Shown here: positions 34,700-44,535 of the stretch, one piece after another
How the letters are laid out: the number at the start of each line of letters is the position of its first letter
Numbering within the stretch: the stretch's first letter is position 1
Source: Rhodobacteraceae bacterium KLH11
Lineage (GTDB): Bacteria > Pseudomonadota > Alphaproteobacteria > Rhodobacterales > Rhodobacteraceae
Length of the DNA: 64,000 bases
Assembly (NCBI GenBank): GCA_000158135.1
Contig: DS999533.1
Location: 8,551-72,550 of the forward strand
Reading direction: 5' to 3'
Translations under genes and position numbers: made by a program
Notes under the pieces: model-generated
The model's database searches: none
Told to the model about the DNA's origin: nothing
The model's input: the letters and a program-made list of their open reading frames with translations, nothing else

Positions 34700-37126
34700 T
34701 CAAAACCTATAACTGACCAAGAACCCAAAGTACGGATTTTGATCACCGCCGCGTGCCCGGTATCCTGTGTTGAACACAATACTGGATCCGGCAACCTCTG
34801 AAGCGATCTGGTAGGTCAGGCTAACATCTATTGGCCGAACTGAAGATGTAATGTCCACGGTTTGAGAGGTTCTTGTCACGCCTGTGCTTTCCCGACCGGC
34901 CTCTGCGGCAACCCTGTCCTGTGGAAGATCGATCGAGATCTCGCCAGATGTTATATGAAGCGGGCTGGAGACTGACAGGCTCATAGTGCCTGCGCTTCCG
35001 AGAAAGCGGTTTTTGCTGATCGAAACCTTGCCGGCACGTCCCATCAGGTTTTTGCCGCCACTGATCAGGCCTGCCTGTTGGAAATCTGTCGTACTTTGCG
35101 TGCCAGATACCGTCAGGAGAGTGCTCTGCCCAACTACGACGGATCCGGATATCTCAAGGAATGTAGTAGAGCTGCGCCCGTCTTGACCTGCAGCTCCGAA
35201 AAAGCGTGATCCAAGCACGGTCCCGTTTTCTTCTATGAGGCCGAACTGAACCGAAAGACCTGTCCCATCCTTATCTTTTGCCTCAAGCCCTACACTGGCC
35301 TTTGTGAAAGAGTTCGTGGATGATCCAATTGCATGGTCAGTCGTAAGCGCCATTGCTTCTGTGAGTTTGAACCTGTGTCCGAATGAGTAGCCTTCCGTCA
35401 GAAGCTGTCCAAATGGATCTGCGTCCGGATTTGTGTTGCCGAAGTTTACCTCTGAGGTCGAAACATCTCCATCAAAACGGAGACCCATGCTGCGACCTGA
35501 ACGCATGATTGTCAGGGTATCGCTGACCTTTGTTTCCCTTGTGGTCGTAAGGCGGGGTTTTGGCGCTTTGATCTCGGAGACTAGGGCACTGGCGGTGAGA
35601 GAGAATCCACGCGTATACGCATCTGCAACCATCAAGGTTTGTCCTGCGAGGGCCTGGTTGAGGGCTGGCGTCAGGGCGCTACTGGCGATTATACCAGTTT
35701 CGGCGAGAGGGATCGCTTCGCTTTTTGTGGTGTTCCCCTGGTAGACAACAAGTTCACCGGCAGGACGCATGGCGCGGGCCAGATTAAGGAGGCCCCGCCC
35801 GTAGACGTCGTCTACGCCCGGGTCACCGAGATCCTCAGCTGTATCAAACATAATCTGAGCGATTTGAGGGGCCGTCAACTCTGGCCACTGGCTCTTTAGC
35901 AGAGCGTATCCTCCAGTGACGTGTGGGGCGGCCATGGACGTTCCACTCAACGGAGTAACGCCACCACCATTTCTAGTGCTAATGATCCTTACGCCGGGCG
36001 CCGCGAGGCAAAAGTCTTTTGCGACGCCACAGCGGTTGGAAAAGCCCGCTATTTTTTTGTTCTGATCCACCGCCACAGCGGCAATGAAATAGCCGTCGTA
36101 TTCGGGCATTAAGTGTGGAACGCCTGCATTGTATCCGACCTCGGGCAGGCTGCTGTTTCCTGCGGCAACCACAGATATCAGGTCGGCGTCTTTGGCGGCA
36201 TTCAGGGCGTTGATAATTGCGGGTCCAAGAGCTCCTTCGAGTTGGGAGCGACTTGTAAAATCAGTTATTGGTATGGTGACATACTCACCATTTACCATTT
36301 TTACATAACCCCAGCTGTTGTTCATGACGTGCGCACCGGCGTCGATTGAGCGGTTTATGGCATCAGCCCAATTTCCAATTCCTTTGAAGATTACAAGCTC
36401 AGATCTAAAGGCAACGCCGTGTGTGCCCCGATCGTCTTTCCTGCCTGCAGCGATACCGGCAACGTGGGTGCCGTGGCCGTGGGTGTCCGAAATATTGCTG
36501 GGGTTCCCGACATAGGAATAGCTATTTTGAAAGTCGATTTTTCCAAGGAAGTCTAGGTTGTTGATATCGATGCCACTGTCCAGGATCGAGATTTTAATGC
36601 CTTGTCCTTGTCCGCCTTTTGCGTATCTCTCATCGGCTCCAATCAGAGACAGACCATTGTTTCGTTTGAATTCCGGGGTTTGATAGTAGGTGGGATCGTC
36701 AGAGCCGGGACCTGGGTTTGGGCCGGGACCTGGATTTGGGCCGGGACCGGGACTCGCCCCAGAGTCTCCACCACCATCTGCGAGAGCAATTGCAACCCCA
36801 ATTCCAGCGATCCCGAGAACGACCATCAAATCAGTTCCAGAAGGCTCCCCGGCGCCTGCCTTCGAAGAAGACTCTCTTGTTCTGACTGGCACCCGGTTTC
36901 GGGTTTGATGCAGGTATTCCTCCATAATTCCTGGACGGTTCAGGGTGATGTACTCGTTCGCATCCTCGTAGGTCGATGGATCTCGAACATGTTCATTAAC
37001 GAGGAATTTCAAAGCCTGCTGATCTGAATGGGAGGCAAGTTGGTCTGAGTAGCTGTTTGCAGAGACGACGGTGGCCAAGGTGACAATTGCCGTCGTTGTA
37101 AGAGTTAACCTCTTAAATGAGTACAT
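34700..37126 (-). CDS. Subtilisin-type autotransporter serine protease
   Basis: 808 residues from the ATG at 37126 (residue numbers below count from an upstream in-frame GTG at 37138). A signal peptide is followed by about 75 residues, a hydrophobic segment (LMVVLGIAGIGVAIALADGG) and a PGPGPNPGPG linker. The S8 protease domain has Asp187 (SILDSGID), His222 (HGHGTHVAG), Asn328 (VVAAGNSS) and Ser401 (GTSMAAPHV). The last 300 residues are beta-strand rich and end FLVSYRF, an autotransporter barrel terminus. It should be exported to the cell surface and cut itself or host/matrix proteins. IS remnants lie on both sides. Confidence 0.9.
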   Translation of the reverse strand: MYSFKRLTLTTTAIVTLATVVSANSYSDQLASHSDQQALKFLVNEHVRDPSTYEDANEYITLNRPGIMEEYLHQTRNRVPVRTRESSSKAGAGEPSGTDLMVVLGIAGIGVAIALADGGGDSGASPGPGPNPGPGPNPGPGSDDPTYYQTPEFKRNNGLSLIGADERYAKGGQGQGIKISILDSGIDINNLDFLGKIDFQNSYSYVGNPSNISDTHGHGTHVAGIAAGRKDDRGTHGVAFRSELVIFKGIGNWADAINRSIDAGAHVMNNSWGYVKMVNGEYVTIPITDFTSRSQLEGALGPAIINALNAAKDADLISVVAAGNSSLPEVGYNAGVPHLMPEYDGYFIAAVAVDQNKKIAGFSNRCGVAKDFCLAAPGVRIISTRNGGGVTPLSGTSMAAPHVTGGYALLKSQWPELTAPQIAQIMFDTAEDLGDPGVDDVYGRGLLNLARAMRPAGELVVYQGNTTKSEAIPLAETGIIASSALTPALNQALAGQTLMVADAYTRGFSLTASALVSEIKAPKPRLTTTRETKVSDTLTIMRSGRSMGLRFDGDVSTSEVNFGNTNPDADPFGQLLTEGYSFGHRFKLTEAMALTTDHAIGSSTNSFTKASVGLEAKDKDGTGLSVQFGLIEENGTVLGSRFFGAAGQDGRSSTTFLEISGSVVVGQSTLLTVSGTQSTTDFQQAGLISGGKNLMGRAGKVSISKNRFLGSAGTMSLSVSSPLHITSGEISIDLPQDRVAAEAGRESTGVTRTSQTVDITSSVRPIDVSLTYQIASEVAGSSIVFNTGYRARGGDQNPYFGFLVSYRF

Positions 37127-37560
37127 GATCACTCCCATGTCTTATCCGCGGAAAATGTAAACTTGGCTGTCAGGGCAGGGCTTTGGCTGTCACAAGCCCG
37201 CTGCACCGCTCTGATGTCTTTTGTCAGCGATTTGGGCGTGCCTTGCGGCCCATGGTTTCAGATTTTAAAGGTGATGTAGCGTGGTGATGTAGCGTGTATT
37301 GGAAGGGATGAGATGTGAAGATGTCAGTGAACAAGCTCTTATGCGCGGGTTGATTCCCACATTAACGCAAGTGCGTCCCGAGGCTATTTCTGACTTACGT
37401 TGGACATCAAAGAGAGCAGGCCACGAGACAGATGCTCCTTTGTTGAAATCTCAGCGCCACTAATATCCAATACTAGAACCAGTTGGCAATAGCGGTAAAA
37501 TACCAATTTGGTATCTTTAGATAGAGATTCCCTATGGTTAGCATCACCCTTGTCAGGTTT

Positions 37561-37990
37561 TTATTTTACCATCACGGCCTGATGAAAAGGCGCACTCAGC
37601 TGATCCAGCGGTGCAACACCTTCAGCGAAATGGCCATGCTCACGTCCCGGCGAGGACGTTAGAGTGTACTCAAAGACTAAATGCGAGCGTGATACCGTCC
37701 CGCTGCCGCCTCTGCACTTTGTTTGAAGAGCCTTCCGGTTTTGAGCATTGCATGTATTACGATGGCCAGCATGCGTTTTGCCCCTGTGAATAGCGAGGAG
37801 TCCAAAGGGCAGCAATGGTTTTTGAGCTCGGGAGCTTCTGGTTCGCGTGGCTTTAGCCAACAAGATGGCGAGGATCGTTTGGGCTTGATGAGCAAAGGGG
37901 AAGTCTACCGGGCTCCATCTACGCGCGTCTAACACATGCGATTGTGGGGCGGCGGAAGCGGAAGAGGACAACGGCGGCATGGCACCCGGA
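37561..37990 (-). pseudogene. Probable transposase debris
   Basis: Minus-strand frames contain FTGAKRMLAIVIHAMLKTGR and FKQSAEAAAG, resembling the end of a transposase, but the family cannot be settled. The stretch 37140-37560 between it and the protease shows no gene; it should contain the protease promoter. Confidence 0.25.
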
Positions 37991-38247
37991 TCGAAAGATC
38001 AGATCAGGAAACCCAGCTTGCGACAGAGTATTTCGAGCACGTGGTTCTGAATTGGACCTGATCTGCTAATACCATACTGGCCAGCGGCACGTGCGAAGGG
38101 CGCGCAATAGGTCGAACACATGTTAGCACCCGAGTCGGCGCGAAAAAACAACCCCAAATACCTCTTGCGTTCTGGGCGTCTAAATGGACGTGTCGCGGTT
38201 TGATGCCGCTCCTTTGATAGCATTAATTGCAGCAAAGGAGACGAACT

Positions 38248-38990
38248 ATGAGACTGAAACGAACGGACGAATTCCGGGCAGATGCGGTGCGGATCGCGCT
38301 GACCAGTGGGTTGACACGCAAGCAGGTCGCATCGGATTTGGGTATTGGCTTGTCGACACTGAACAAATGGATCACAGCACATCGCCATACGGCTTTGGTT
38401 TCGGGCAAGAATCTTGACCTTGCCCGTGAGAATAAACGGCTTCGGCGGGAGAACCGCATTCTCAAGGAGGAGAGGGATATCTTAAAAGGGCCACAGCCTT
38501 CTTCGCGAGCCAAAAGCCATGAGGTTTCGGTTCATCGAAGAGCATGGCTGTGAATTCCCAACCAACCGCCTTTGCCAGGTTCTGGATGTCAGTGAGCGTG
38601 GCCTGCGCGCCTATCGCAGCCGCCCGGCCAGCCAGAGGCGGCGAACCGATATGGTGGTCTTGGCCCATATCAAGGAACAATCGCGTCTCAGCCTGGGCAG
38701 CTACGGCAGGCCGCGGATGACCGAAGAGTTGAAAGAGCTTGGCCCGGAACGTTGGCCATCGCCGCGTGGGACGTTTGATGCGCGAGAATGGCATCCGTGT
38801 CGAACGGTCCAAGAAGTATGAAGTATAAGGTGACGACCATTGTCCGGCAGGCGATTGCAAAGCAATCTGCCGAGAGGGGGATAGCAATCACGCCTTCAAC
38901 ATTGCGCCGAACCTGTTGAACCGAAACTTCCACGCAGATCAGCCGAACCAGAAGTGGGCCGGTGACATCAGCTATACTCGTTCTATCAGG
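38248..38990 (+). pseudogene. IS3-family OrfA/OrfB, frameshifted and truncated
   Basis: OrfA from 38248 (KRTDEFRADAVRIALTSGLT, HTH, then LARENKRLRRENRILKEERD) runs into OrfB at 38519 (FIEEHGCEFPTNRLCQVLDV, YGRPRMTEELKELG). OrfB then shifts frame twice and reaches KWAGDISYTRS, the first catalytic D, before being cut at about 38990 by the AraC gene's 3' end. Confidence 0.8.
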
Positions 38991-40009
38991 CAGCAACGTT
39001 TGCAATACATCTGTTTCCCTTGTTTCCTAGCTTCCTGCAAGCGGGATAGATGTTCCTGTCGGTATTCCTTCGGTGACAATTCGAATTCCTTTTGAAACGC
39101 ACGGGTGAAAGATTGTCTTCCTGAGAAACCTACGCTATACGATAGCGCCTCAAAATTTGTACCTTTACCGGATCGAATGACTTCCGCGGCCTTTCTCAAT
39201 CTAGTTTTTTGAATTAACTCTCGTGGTGGAATCATCTTGCGACAAAGTCGATATAGCGTCGCTCGCGACATACCGGTCGCAGCGGCAATTTTATCAGGCG
39301 ATAAGCTTTGTTCACTATAGTGTTTTTCAATGTAATGGAGCACCACGTTCAGCCTGGATTGATTTCCTATTTCCACGCTATCTAAATCTCGAATCATATG
39401 AAAACGAAGTGTGTCGATGGTAAGCTGGCGTAGATGACCCAGCATTTGAACAGCTTCCAAATCTGAGGCTGATCTAAGTTCCTGAAACACGCATGGTATC
39501 AGCTGACGCAGTGTCTTGGATAGTGAACTATCACGAATGAAATCACCGTTCTGATCGCTGCCGAATGGAAGTTCGCCTAATACTTCGCGATGGCTCATTA
39601 CCAGATTCATGCTCTGAAATCTGGGCAAGTCTACATAAAATGATTGCTGAAAGTCAGTAATTCTCAGGTCTTGAGGCCCAGCAATACAGGTGTTGTTTCC
39701 AAAAATGGCTGCTAGGTCCGTCCCAGCCGTTCGGTAGTGTAAAGATATCCGATCCGACTTCGCGGTCACCATTGATTTTTCCGTTACTTGAACTTGGAAG
39801 GGATCGCCAAAATCTACACTTTCTAAAGCAAAGCATGGAATGCTATAGTGCTTCACCCTAAACTCGAAAGGTGCCTTCGTGGATTCTCGCCGTGCAACGA
39901 GCAGTCCGAGTTTAGGAGCAAGTTCTTCGCGCAAAAAACCAAACTGATCAGAGTCCCGCCACGCAATGGAATCCAATGTGAACGAATTAACAACTGGTCG
40001 ACGTGTCAT
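38972..40009 (-). CDS. AraC-family transcriptional regulator
   Basis: 345 residues from the ATG at 40009 (TRRPVVNSFTLDSI); the longer frame to 40210 is unlikely. The N-terminal 200 residues form an AraC_binding_2-like sensing domain. The C-terminal pair of HTH motifs is clear: SPDKIAAATGMSRATLYRLC and FEALSYSVGFSGRQSFTRAF with the FELSPKEYR end. The last dozen residues (KQMYCKRCCLIERV) come from the neighbouring IS3 sequence, so the native stop was lost when the IS3 fragment was joined. Confidence 0.85.
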   Translation of the reverse strand: MTRRPVVNSFTLDSIAWRDSDQFGFLREELAPKLGLLVARRESTKAPFEFRVKHYSIPCFALESVDFGDPFQVQVTEKSMVTAKSDRISLHYRTAGTDLAAIFGNNTCIAGPQDLRITDFQQSFYVDLPRFQSMNLVMSHREVLGELPFGSDQNGDFIRDSSLSKTLRQLIPCVFQELRSASDLEAVQMLGHLRQLTIDTLRFHMIRDLDSVEIGNQSRLNVVLHYIEKHYSEQSLSPDKIAAATGMSRATLYRLCRKMIPPRELIQKTRLRKAAEVIRSGKGTNFEALSYSVGFSGRQSFTRAFQKEFELSPKEYRQEHLSRLQEARKQGKQMYCKRCCLIERV

Positions 40010-40239
40010 TATCGATCGCCTTTCTGTAGCTCCAAGCATCTGTCGCCCATGTTTCAATCTAAGGTTGTATTTATACTCGAGTCTTCCCCATTCGATCATA
40101 GCTTCTATTGCCGCGCTGTTCTGGAAGCGGAAACCCGCCGAAATGACCGCCTTTGACAGGCACAAACTTAATACCCACACGGAAACCCATAGCGCACATG
40201 TGTTTCGCAATTGTCTTTAATGTGAGCCTTAGGGTCAGG

Positions 40240-40450
40240 ATTCATAACGAATAGATGACGGTTGCCGCGACCCCGATCGCAGAAAGGAATATTTTGGGGC
40301 AGCGATCATAGCGTGTGGCTAATCAGCGCCAATCCTTGGGCCTGCCAAACATGATCTCGATCCGATTGGGGCGCTTGTCGTATCGGACAGCTGTCTTGCG
40401 CTGTTTGCGGCCTGGGATGCACGCACGTATCCCTTTGTCTTTCAACCCTT
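40240..40450 (-). pseudogene. IS5-family transposase C-terminal remnant
   Basis: It reads PGRKQRKTAVRYDKRPNRIE then IMFGRPKDWR, followed after the stop by RYDRCPKIFLSA, the end of IS5 transposases. Confidence 0.65.
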
Positions 40451-40457
40451 CTCTTCG

Positions 40458-41132
40458 TTGCGAACGAGGATACACTCGCCTGGCAGCGATGAGGCCGGGA
40501 TATGCTGCATCATTCGGGTTTTGTTGGCCTGCTTTTTGCTGTTTGCAACCCATTCCATTGCCTGGGCGGGTAGGGATGATGGTGCCCTGCTGCGGTTTAA
40601 TGGGGCATTGGATACCAGAGAGATCGGCTGGATCAATACAGGGTCGCTCCTGCCTTTTGCTGTTGCGGTTGTCTCGCAAAACTGGACGGTGCGACTTGCA
40701 TGTGTTGCGGGGTATTTCGGTTGGGTGGCAGCGATCTTGGGCTGGGGGTTGGTGAGTTTGGGGTACCCAGCCCACATCGTGATGCCAGTCTGGACAGGGC
40801 TGACTGTCTTGTTGGCGTTTGTGATGGCCCGGCTGGGCATCGGCCCGACCTGCCTGGTTCTGGTGCCGCTTCACATGTTCTCAGGAAATCCGCTTCTCGC
40901 CACGGGCGGTGTATTCCCCGGGGCAGGTCAGTACGCCATTCTTCTTTTGGTTGTTCTGGTGTCCCGGACAGAGCTGATGCCCCGATCGAAGCATCGCGCA
41001 CTGATGCTCTTGCTGATCTTCGCTGCTGGCAATGTTACTGGTGTTCTCCTAAGGGGCAGGTTGCAGGTTCGAATCCTGCCGGGGTCGCCATCACTTTTTC
41101 AAGCATTTGATTCTTTTGTCTTTTTTGGTTGA
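40458..41132 (+). pseudogene. traB: TraB-type conjugal transfer protein, N-terminal membrane part
   Basis: The frame has at least four hydrophobic segments (LLACFLLFATHSIAWAG, YFGWVAAILGWGLVSLGYPA, VWTGLTVLLAFVMARLGIGP, YAILLLVVLVSRTEL) and a HMFSGNPLLATGGVFPG motif typical of Ti/roseobacter TraB. It is cut at about 41040 by a tRNA 3' end, so the hydrolase-like C-terminal domain is missing. The native start is also uncertain because an IS5 remnant abuts the 5' end. Confidence 0.6.
41047..41091 (+). other. tRNA-Arg(CCT) 3' half: attachment-site copy
   Basis: It starts at the anticodon loop CTCCTAA (anticodon CCT), with a T-arm GCAGGTTCGAATCCTGC and acceptor end ending CGCCA. The 5' half of the tRNA is absent; TraB sequence stands in its place. 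Integrases that use tRNA genes leave exactly this 3' duplicate at one island end. An integrase C-terminus lies directly to the right. The full tRNA should lie at the other end of the island. Confidence 0.8.
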
Positions 41133-41449
41133 GTTGGAACTTTGGTCGCGGAAGTTGGAACTTTTTGTTCTGTTTCCGTGCTGCTGAGCACCTTTCTTTT
41201 GTTGAGGTCGCGAATGTAGCGTTCGATTTCCGATAGGCTTTCGTGGCCTGTCCAAGCGCCGATTTGAACTGAGTTTCCGCCTGCTTCGGCCAAGGCCCTG
41301 GACCGGCTTTTCCTTAGACCGTGTGCGGTCCGGCCTTGGATGCCAGCGGCTCGTGCTTTGGCTGCAAACCACTGTCCGGCAGCCTTTACGCTTCGCGAGG
41401 TCCCGAAGGCAGCAGGTGAATGCTGGTGCAAAAACCACCAATGGAACAA
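41099..41449 (-). pseudogene. Phage-type tyrosine integrase, C-terminal fragment
   Basis: It reads FGTSRSVKAAGQWFAAKARA, then HGLRKSRSRALAEAGG (HxxR box), TGHESLSEIERYIRDLN (GH box and Tyr) and a lysine-rich end. It lies next to the tRNA-Arg end, as island integrases do. The N-terminal half is missing; hsdS sequence begins at 41452. It is probably the dead integrase of the island. Confidence 0.8.
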
Positions 41450-41451
41450 TG

Positions 41452-41637
41452 AAGATCAATCAGGCGACTGTTCGGGGGTTCGCGGTTCCAATACCGCAGT
41501 TGGAACAACAAGGGGAATTCTCGCGACGCAAGCTGTCTTTGGAAAACGATGTAAAGCCTCGCTCGATTGCTCAGTTGGAAGGTGCGGAAGCACTCTTTTC
41601 CTCACTACAGTATCGTGCCTTCAGGGGGGAACTCTGA
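41452..41637 (+). pseudogene. hsdS: Type I restriction specificity subunit HsdS, C-terminal end
   Basis: It reads ATVRGFAVPIPQLEQQGEFS then EGAEALFSSLQYRAFRGEL, the conserved last repeat of HsdS. HsdS chooses the target of type I enzymes; only its final 60 residues remain. With the fic and hsdR genes that follow it forms a remnant hsdS-fic-hsdR operon. Confidence 0.8.
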
Positions 41638-41698
41638 GATGCGCGTTGAGATCTTCAGTGTTCGGTCCGAGATGCGGCGGCGGATCCGGCACGCCTCA

Positions 41699-41872
41699 TT
41701 GTGTTAGAAAGAAGCGGAAATCTGTGACACAACTGGGTTTGTGATACTTTGAGACTCTGCAAAGCTGGTTGTGTAAGAGAAATCTCGAAAATCATTACAC
41801 AACGAGGGTTGTGTTGGAGAAAACATCCACAAACGTATTTGTGTTGCATAAATGATGAAATTTGTTACACAA
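41699..41872. promoter_or_regulatory. Array of TTGTGTWA/TTACACAA sites before fic
   Basis: TTGTGTTA (41699), TTGTGTAA (41769), TTACACAA (41795), TTGTGTTG (41809, 41839) and TTACACAA (41865), plus a related GACACAACTGGGTTTGTG near 41727. Six or more copies on both strands within 175 bp. This is most simply an operator array for the winged-helix domain of the Fic protein encoded next to it. The last copy lies inside the first codons if translation starts at 41852, which favours the later ATG at 41900. Confidence 0.55.
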
Positions 41873-43030
41873 GGGGCGTTATGGAGACCAAATCGCCCAA
41901 TGCCGTTACACATTGATGACTATGATCACAGCAATGTGGTCGACTACCACTACGGGCACTTCCCGCCGAAAGCGCTCGATCTGACCAAACTGATCGAGCC
42001 GCTCGCTCGCGCACAAGACTCTGTCTCGCGCTATGATCAAATGTTGCTGTCCTTGCCCAATAGTGAGCTCTTGCTTGCGCCGATGCGCCACAATGAAGCT
42101 GTGATTTCATCGCGGATGGAAGGCACGATCTCGACCGTGGATGAGGTGATGATCTATGAGGCCGACGCGGAAGACGGCGGCAAGCCTGACGCACGCAGTG
42201 ATGCAATCGAGGTGTTTCTCTACAAGGAGGTGCTGCGGCGCGCGCAAGAGGCGGTGTCTGACGGAGAGCCGATCAACGAGGGGCTGATCAAGAACGCACA
42301 TCGGGTCTTGCTCAGCTTTGGGCGTGGCGCCAGCAAAGACCCTGGTGAGTACAAGGACAAGCAAAATTATATTGGGGATGATCGCCGCCGGATTATTCAC
42401 TTCAAGCCCATCAGCCCGTTGCAACTGCAACCTGCAATGTCCGCGTTGTTGGAGTTTATCGAAACCGACGAAATGCTGCATTTCTTCAAGGTTGCAATCG
42501 CGCATGTAGAGTTCGAGGCGCTGCACCCGTTCAACGACGGAAATGGTCGGATCGGGCGCTTGCTGATCACGCTGCTGATGTGGAAATTCGGCTTGATTCA
42601 TAAGCCACATTTTTACGTCAGCGCCTATTTTGAGGCGAACAAAAACCAGTATATTGAGTTGATGCGTTCTGTGTCGAAGGATGATGATTGGACGACATGG
42701 ATTGCCTTCTTTCTTGACGCTATCGCATCGCAGGCGGAGACCAACCTTAAGACGGCGCAAAATATCACTGCTCTATATGAAGAAATGAAAGAGCCGTTCC
42801 GCGAGATGTCTGGCTCGAAATGGCACATCGCTGCGCAGGACTCGATTTTTGAGAATCCTGTCTTCAAGAATAGCCAACTCATAAGACGATCTGGCATGCC
42901 CAAGCATGTTGCAGTGCGGATCACACGGTTGTTGCACGAAGGGGGACTCTTGCGAGAATTGCGGCCCGCCAGTGGGCGAAGGGGTGCGATGTATATGTTC
43001 GAACCACTCATGAACATTGTCCGAGCATGA
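41852..43030 (+). CDS. Fic/DOC-family AMPylase-like protein with winged-helix end
   Basis: 392 residues, or 376 from the ATG at 41900. The class II inhibitory helix SSRMEG (residues 86-91) is followed by the full Fic motif HPFNDGNGRIGR (225-236), so the enzyme should transfer a nucleotide to a protein target when relieved of auto-inhibition. The last 60 residues (KNSQLIRRSGMPKHVAVRIT, LLHEGGLLREL) form a winged helix. It is set between the hsdS tail and hsdR, the usual place for such fic genes in type I operons. It overlaps hsdR by 4 bases. Confidence 0.92.
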   Translation: MMKFVTQGALWRPNRPMPLHIDDYDHSNVVDYHYGHFPPKALDLTKLIEPLARAQDSVSRYDQMLLSLPNSELLLAPMRHNEAVISSRMEGTISTVDEVMIYEADAEDGGKPDARSDAIEVFLYKEVLRRAQEAVSDGEPINEGLIKNAHRVLLSFGRGASKDPGEYKDKQNYIGDDRRRIIHFKPISPLQLQPAMSALLEFIETDEMLHFFKVAIAHVEFEALHPFNDGNGRIGRLLITLLMWKFGLIHKPHFYVSAYFEANKNQYIELMRSVSKDDDWTTWIAFFLDAIASQAETNLKTAQNITALYEEMKEPFREMSGSKWHIAAQDSIFENPVFKNSQLIRRSGMPKHVAVRITRLLHEGGLLRELRPASGRRGAMYMFEPLMNIVRA

Positions 43031-43830
43031 CCCAGTTTACCTTTTTGACATCTGACTTCCCGGACCTTCTGGTCCATGCAAAGAAGGCCGAAAGCGCGGC
43101 CCTGTCGGACCCACGAGGATCATGCTTCTGGGCACGTCTAACGTTGGAAACTGCAGTCAAGTGGGTTTATCGCAATGACCCTTCGATGCGTTCCCCCTAC
43201 CAAGACACCTTAGCCGCATTGATCGCTGAGCCCTCACTGGCGCAGCTTACCGGCCCCGCTATCGTAACCAAAGCGCGCTTCATCAAGGATCAAGGCAATC
43301 GCGCGGCCCATTACAGCGGTAAGCCAATCAAGCCCCAGGATGCCGCTGTTGTTGTGCGCGAGCTGTTCCATGTCTGCTACTGGATTGCGCGGACCTACGC
43401 GAAGGGCACTAAGGCGGACCCTGCTTTGCAGTGCGACGCGTCAAAGCTTGAGAAGACCCTGACCATCAGCGCCAGCACTGTCGCGCAAATCCAGGCTTTG
43501 AAAGAGAAGCACGATGCCGACGCAAAAGCGCTGAAAGATGCTGAAGCAGCTGCACTTGCATCAGAGGAAGGGCGAAGGGCGCTTGAAGCTGAGCTTGCGC
43601 AAGTGCGCGCAGAGATCAAGGAAATCCGCCAGGCCAACACGGCTGTTCAGGATGATCACGACTACAATGAAGCTGCAACACGAGACGCCTTCATTGACTT
43701 ACTTCTGAATGAGGCTGGTTGGCCGCTCGGCCAGGAACGCGACCGCGAGTTTACGGTTGCAGGTATGCCTAATGACAAGAGCGAGGGCTTCGTCGACTAC
43801 GTACTCTGGGGAGGCTGCAAGACCAATTGG
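43027..43830 (+). pseudogene. hsdR: Type I restriction endonuclease subunit HsdR, N-terminal fragment
   Basis: About 265 codons: a DUF4145-like start (SCFWARLTLETAVKWVYRND, IIKDQ-like KARFIKDQGNRAAHYSGKPI), a coiled coil (ALKEKHDADAKALKDAEAAA) and the first part of the nuclease domain (RDAFIDLLLNEAGWPLGQER, EGFVDYVLWG). The catalytic lysine strand and the whole helicase motor are lost at about 43825, where an unrelated sequence begins. The broken enzyme cannot restrict. Confidence 0.85.
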
Positions 43831-44032
43831 ATGGTATCGCGACCTGCACGACGTTGCTCATGCGCTCTCAGGTCGCGTCAATGAGGGCGTTGCGTGGCTT
43901 GCTGAACGAAGACTCGCTGGACGAACAATTGCAGACGAGCTTGAGCTTAGCGAAGGCCGCCGAAGAGAGGCTGAAACAGAATTGAACGAATTGCAGATCG
44001 AGCGGGGCCATACCCACGACCTGGAACTTTGA
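43829..44032 (+). pseudogene. Unidentified gene tail after hsdR break
   Basis: It reads WYRDLHDVAHALSGRVNEGV, AWLAERRLAGRTIADELELS and a charged coil to the stop. It is a C-terminal fragment in a different frame from hsdR. I do not recognise the family. Confidence 0.35.
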
Positions 44033-44048
44033 CAAGGAAGGGAAAGCA

Positions 44049-44345
44049 ATGAGTTTTGCGCACGACCACTTCACCATGAGCTATCATCAGGCCCGCGACT
44101 ACGGCATCGACTATCGCAGTTTCGAAAAAGTGGGCTGCTTGCCAGATTGGGTTCAGCTCGTTGCCGTCGCGGGTGTCTGGGGTGACTACCAGAACATCCG
44201 CTGCCTGTTTGTGGACGTAGTTGGAATTGGCTACATGCGAAATATCCGTTGGTGGGGCGATAAAGGTTATCCGATCAAGGAGTTGGGTATCGATGCGAAG
44301 GAAATTTCCGTTGGACAGCAGTTTTTCCTCTCGGAAACTGAGTGA
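44049..44345 (+). CDS. Hypothetical 98-residue protein
   Basis: The ATG lies behind GGAAGGGAAAG, a good ribosome-binding site. Mixed alpha/beta composition with several tryptophans (PDWVQLVAVAGVWGDYQNIR, RNIRWWGDKGYPIKELG). No signal peptide or membrane segment. Not a family I recognise. Confidence 0.5.
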   Translation: MSFAHDHFTMSYHQARDYGIDYRSFEKVGCLPDWVQLVAVAGVWGDYQNIRCLFVDVVGIGYMRNIRWWGDKGYPIKELGIDAKEISVGQQFFLSETE

Positions 44346-44535
44346 TTTCTGCTCGACCCTCCCAGTACCTCAATGACGTTGAGTGGTGTGGAGTTTGAAT
44401 GTGTTTGGCAGTATCTGCGATACTATAGCATGGTAAAATCATGATGTTTGTCATGCTGTGGCATTGCAACTTTCAAAATTATGACATACTAAGATATTAC
44501 AAGAACAAGAGAGATGCAAATCTATAGGTTGGCAG

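Noticed and set aside
36700..36770. GC-rich tandem repeat as a minisatellite
   Set aside because: It simply encodes the PGPGPNPGPG linker of the protease.
37561..37980. 139-codon minus-strand ORF as a real protein
   Set aside because: Low-complexity composition; only a short phrase resembles a transposase end, so it is listed as debris instead.
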